Of a stretch of 63,556 bases of DNA, positions 61,985-63,556 are shown in pieces. Position numbers and translations under genes: made by a program. The stretch covers positions 1 through 63,556 of the forward strand of contig JANXUV010000218.1 in assembly GCA_025356085.1 (NCBI GenBank), in the 5' to 3' direction. The DNA comes from Betaproteobacteria bacterium (GTDB lineage: Bacteria > Pseudomonadota > Gammaproteobacteria > Burkholderiales > SG8-39). The notes under the pieces are model-generated. The model was not told the DNA's origin. It made no database searches and saw nothing but the letters and a program-made list of their open reading frames with translations. Numbering within the stretch: position 1 is the first letter of the stretch; each line of letters opens with the position of its first letter.

Positions 61985-62872
61985 ATGGCCGCGAAGATCA
62001 TCGATGGGGTAAGAGTTTCCGCGGGCATCCGAGAGGAGTGCAAGAAGCGTGTCACGAAGCTTGCGACCCACGGCGTGACCCCCGGGTTGGCGGTGATACT
62101 GGTCGGGACGAATCCCGCGTCTCTGGTTTACGTACGAAACAAGATTCGCGCGTGCGCGGACATCGGCATTCGCTCTTTCCAATATGAGTTCCCCGTGGAT
62201 GCCGCTCCAGCCGCGGTGATCCGGCTCATCGCGGAGCTCAACCGCCGCCCGGACATCCACGGCATCCTCGTTCAGCTGCCACTGCCCCCGCACTTCTCCA
62301 TCGCAAGCGTGCTGAGCACCATTTCGCCGGACAAGGACGTCGACGGGTTCCACCTCTACAACGTCGGCGGGCTCGTCATAGGCGATACGGTCTTCCCGCC
62401 CTGTACGCCCTACGGCGTCGTGAAATTGCTCGAATACGAGAATATCCCGATCGAAGGTAAGAATGTCGTGGTGGTGGGTGCAAGCAACATCGTCGGCAAG
62501 CCGATGGCGCTCATGCTCATGCAGCGCGAAGCGACCGTCTGCATCTGCCACGCGAAGACGCGCGACCTCGCGCAATTCACTATCCTTGCGGACATCCTCG
62601 TCGTCGCCGCCGGAAAGCCGAACCTGATCCTTCCGCAGATGGTGCGCACCGGTGCCGTCGTGATCGACGTGGGCATCAATCGGCTCCCCAACGGCCTTCT
62701 GGTGGGCGACGTCGACTTCGAGGGTGTGCGCGAGAAGGCCTCGCACATCACGCCCGTGCCCGGCGGGGTGGGTCCGATGACGGTGACCATGCTCCTCGTG
62801 AACACGATCGCTTGCGCCGAGCGCCGGTTGGCTGTGCCGGTAGCAGGCTCCGCCGAGATTGCAGTGACCTAA
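61985..62872 (+). CDS. folD: Methylenetetrahydrofolate dehydrogenase/cyclohydrolase
   Basis: This 295-residue bifunctional enzyme oxidises 5,10-methylene-THF and hydrolyses methenyl-THF to 10-formyl-THF. Catalytic Y49 and K53 lie in SLVYVRNKIRA, HGILVQLPLP is the folate motif and GASNIVGKPMALMLM the NADP site, with PVPGGVGPMTVTMLL at the end. It follows the hydrolase gene by seven bases. As an operon-borne copy it would draw off the one-carbon units released by the flavoprotein; a housekeeping folD may exist elsewhere. Confidence 0.95.
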   Translation: MAAKIIDGVRVSAGIREECKKRVTKLATHGVTPGLAVILVGTNPASLVYVRNKIRACADIGIRSFQYEFPVDAAPAAVIRLIAELNRRPDIHGILVQLPLPPHFSIASVLSTISPDKDVDGFHLYNVGGLVIGDTVFPPCTPYGVVKLLEYENIPIEGKNVVVVGASNIVGKPMALMLMQREATVCICHAKTRDLAQFTILADILVVAAGKPNLILPQMVRTGAVVIDVGINRLPNGLLVGDVDFEGVREKASHITPVPGGVGPMTVTMLLVNTIACAERRLAVPVAGSAEIAVT

Positions 62873-62898
62873 CGCTTCCAGACAAGAGACCCGAACTC

Positions 62899-63556
62899 AT
62901 GAAACACACGCCTTTGTTCGACCGTCACGCGCGCGAAGCCGCCGCCGTCATTAATCTCAAGGGCACGGCGCGCGCCATGCACTACGGTGGCCACGTGGCG
63001 GAGCACAAAGCCACGCGCGAGGCGGTGAGCTTGTGCGATGTGTCGCACATGGGAGAGCTGGATTTCAAAGGCCGCGACGCCCTGGCGCTGGTGCAGAAGA
63101 TCATCACCAACGATGCGGCCAAGCTCGCGGTGAACGAGGCCCTCTATTCGGCCATGTGCGCGGACGACGGCATGGTTATCGACGACCTTGTCTGTTTTCG
63201 GCTGGGGGAGGACCATTACCGCTGGGTCGTCAATGTCACCAAGATCGAGGAGGACTATCACTGGGTGTTGAAGCACGCCCATGGCATGGATGTGAAGGTG
63301 AACAACATCTCGACCGACACCGCACTCCTCGCCCTCCAGGGCCCCAGATCGCTGGAGGCGCTGCAACGGATCACGAAAGCGGACCTGTCGAAGCTCGCGT
63401 ACTACTCGCTCGTGCAAACCATCATCCACACGGAACATGCGGAAATTCCCGTCATCATCAGCCGCACCGGCTATACCGGGGAGCGAGGTTTCGAAATAAT
63501 GGTGAGCCGCGACCTCGTGACCTGGGTCTGGGATGAATTGTTGATGGTGGGCCGGC
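62899..63556 (+). CDS. gcvT: Aminomethyltransferase (GcvT-like), partial
   Basis: The frame opens with an ATG at 62899 (KHTPLFDRHAREAAAVINLK) and runs off the right edge after about 219 codons. CDVSHMGELDFKGRDAL is the N-terminal GcvT motif and SRTGYTGERGFEIMV the typical mid-protein folate-domain segment. GcvT is the T protein of glycine cleavage, moving a methylene group to THF. Located after a GcvT-fused flavoprotein and folD, it may serve glycine cleavage or a further demethylation step. The C-terminus is not visible. Confidence 0.9.
   Translation, partial: MKHTPLFDRHAREAAAVINLKGTARAMHYGGHVAEHKATREAVSLCDVSHMGELDFKGRDALALVQKIITNDAAKLAVNEALYSAMCADDGMVIDDLVCFRLGEDHYRWVVNVTKIEEDYHWVLKHAHGMDVKVNNISTDTALLALQGPRSLEALQRITKADLSKLAYYSLVQTIIHTEHAEIPVIISRTGYTGERGFEIMVSRDLVTWVWDELLMVGR

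Overview
The window is a GC-rich chromosomal segment of a betaproteobacterium, most probably a member of the Burkholderiales. Three lines of evidence point there. The order gyrA-serC-serA-pheA-hisC-tyrA-aroA-cmk-rpsA-ihfB-lapA-lapB-ugd-hldA-hldD-cysM is typical of that group. Three periplasmic binding proteins of the Bug/TctC type, which is expanded in Burkholderiales, are present. The tmRNA encodes a beta-type tag, ANDTRFALAA. Genes are tightly packed, and many neighbours share ATGA, GTGA or TGATG stop/start overlaps. No transposase, phage or CRISPR array was seen.

Layout. 0-4.5 kb: a minus-strand acyl-CoA set (glutaryl-CoA dehydrogenase, thiolase, 3-hydroxyacyl-CoA dehydrogenase) below a GNAT acetyltransferase. 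4.5-11.2 kb: a plus-strand operon with a universal stress protein, a lone CoxL/xanthine-dehydrogenase-type molybdenum hydroxylase large subunit, a membrane-anchored trypsin-like protease, a MoxR ATPase, a DUF58 protein and a VWA protein. 11.2-17.2 kb: small DUF3291 and NTF2-like proteins, a MAPEG protein, an Nramp-type transporter with an apparent CTG start, a D-amino-acid dehydrogenase, an enoyl-CoA hydratase with an internal deletion and a degenerate EAL protein. Near 17.4 kb is a possible 14-residue, 11-lysine micropeptide transcript. 17.5-22 kb: acyl-CoA ligase, ThDP enzyme and MFS transporter. 22-28.6 kb: an eight-gene catabolic cluster bounded by two TauD/TfdA dioxygenases and holding two Bug proteins, a FAH-family enzyme and an FMN alpha-hydroxyacid dehydrogenase.

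28.6-30.0 kb holds a BON-domain gene whose start is out of frame across a poly-A tract, followed by remnants of outer-membrane protein genes (PagP-like, patatin/Omp85-like). 30.0-34 kb: ssrA, gph, ubiG, an OmpA-family gene and an amidohydrolase. 34-55 kb is the conserved core: gyrA, serine and aromatic amino acid synthesis, S1, IHF-beta, LapAB, heptose and UDP-glucuronate genes, cysM, a 3'-5' exonuclease, rlmD, a second MAPEG gene and a Bax-inhibitor-1 protein. A tRNA-Ser(UGA) at 55.1 kb is followed by about 1.3 kb of HNH and SRA-like restriction gene remnants around one intact small HNH gene. 56.6-63.6 kb is a one-carbon cluster: Bug protein, LysR regulator, dimethylglycine/sarcosine-dehydrogenase-like flavoprotein, alpha/beta hydrolase, folD and a gcvT that runs off the end.

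Functionally, the core genes serve housekeeping and envelope biogenesis. The accessory blocks suggest an organism that takes up and degrades organic acids, aromatic or dicarboxylic CoA thioesters and N-methylated amines. All functional calls come from motifs, length and context read by eye; no database search was possible.
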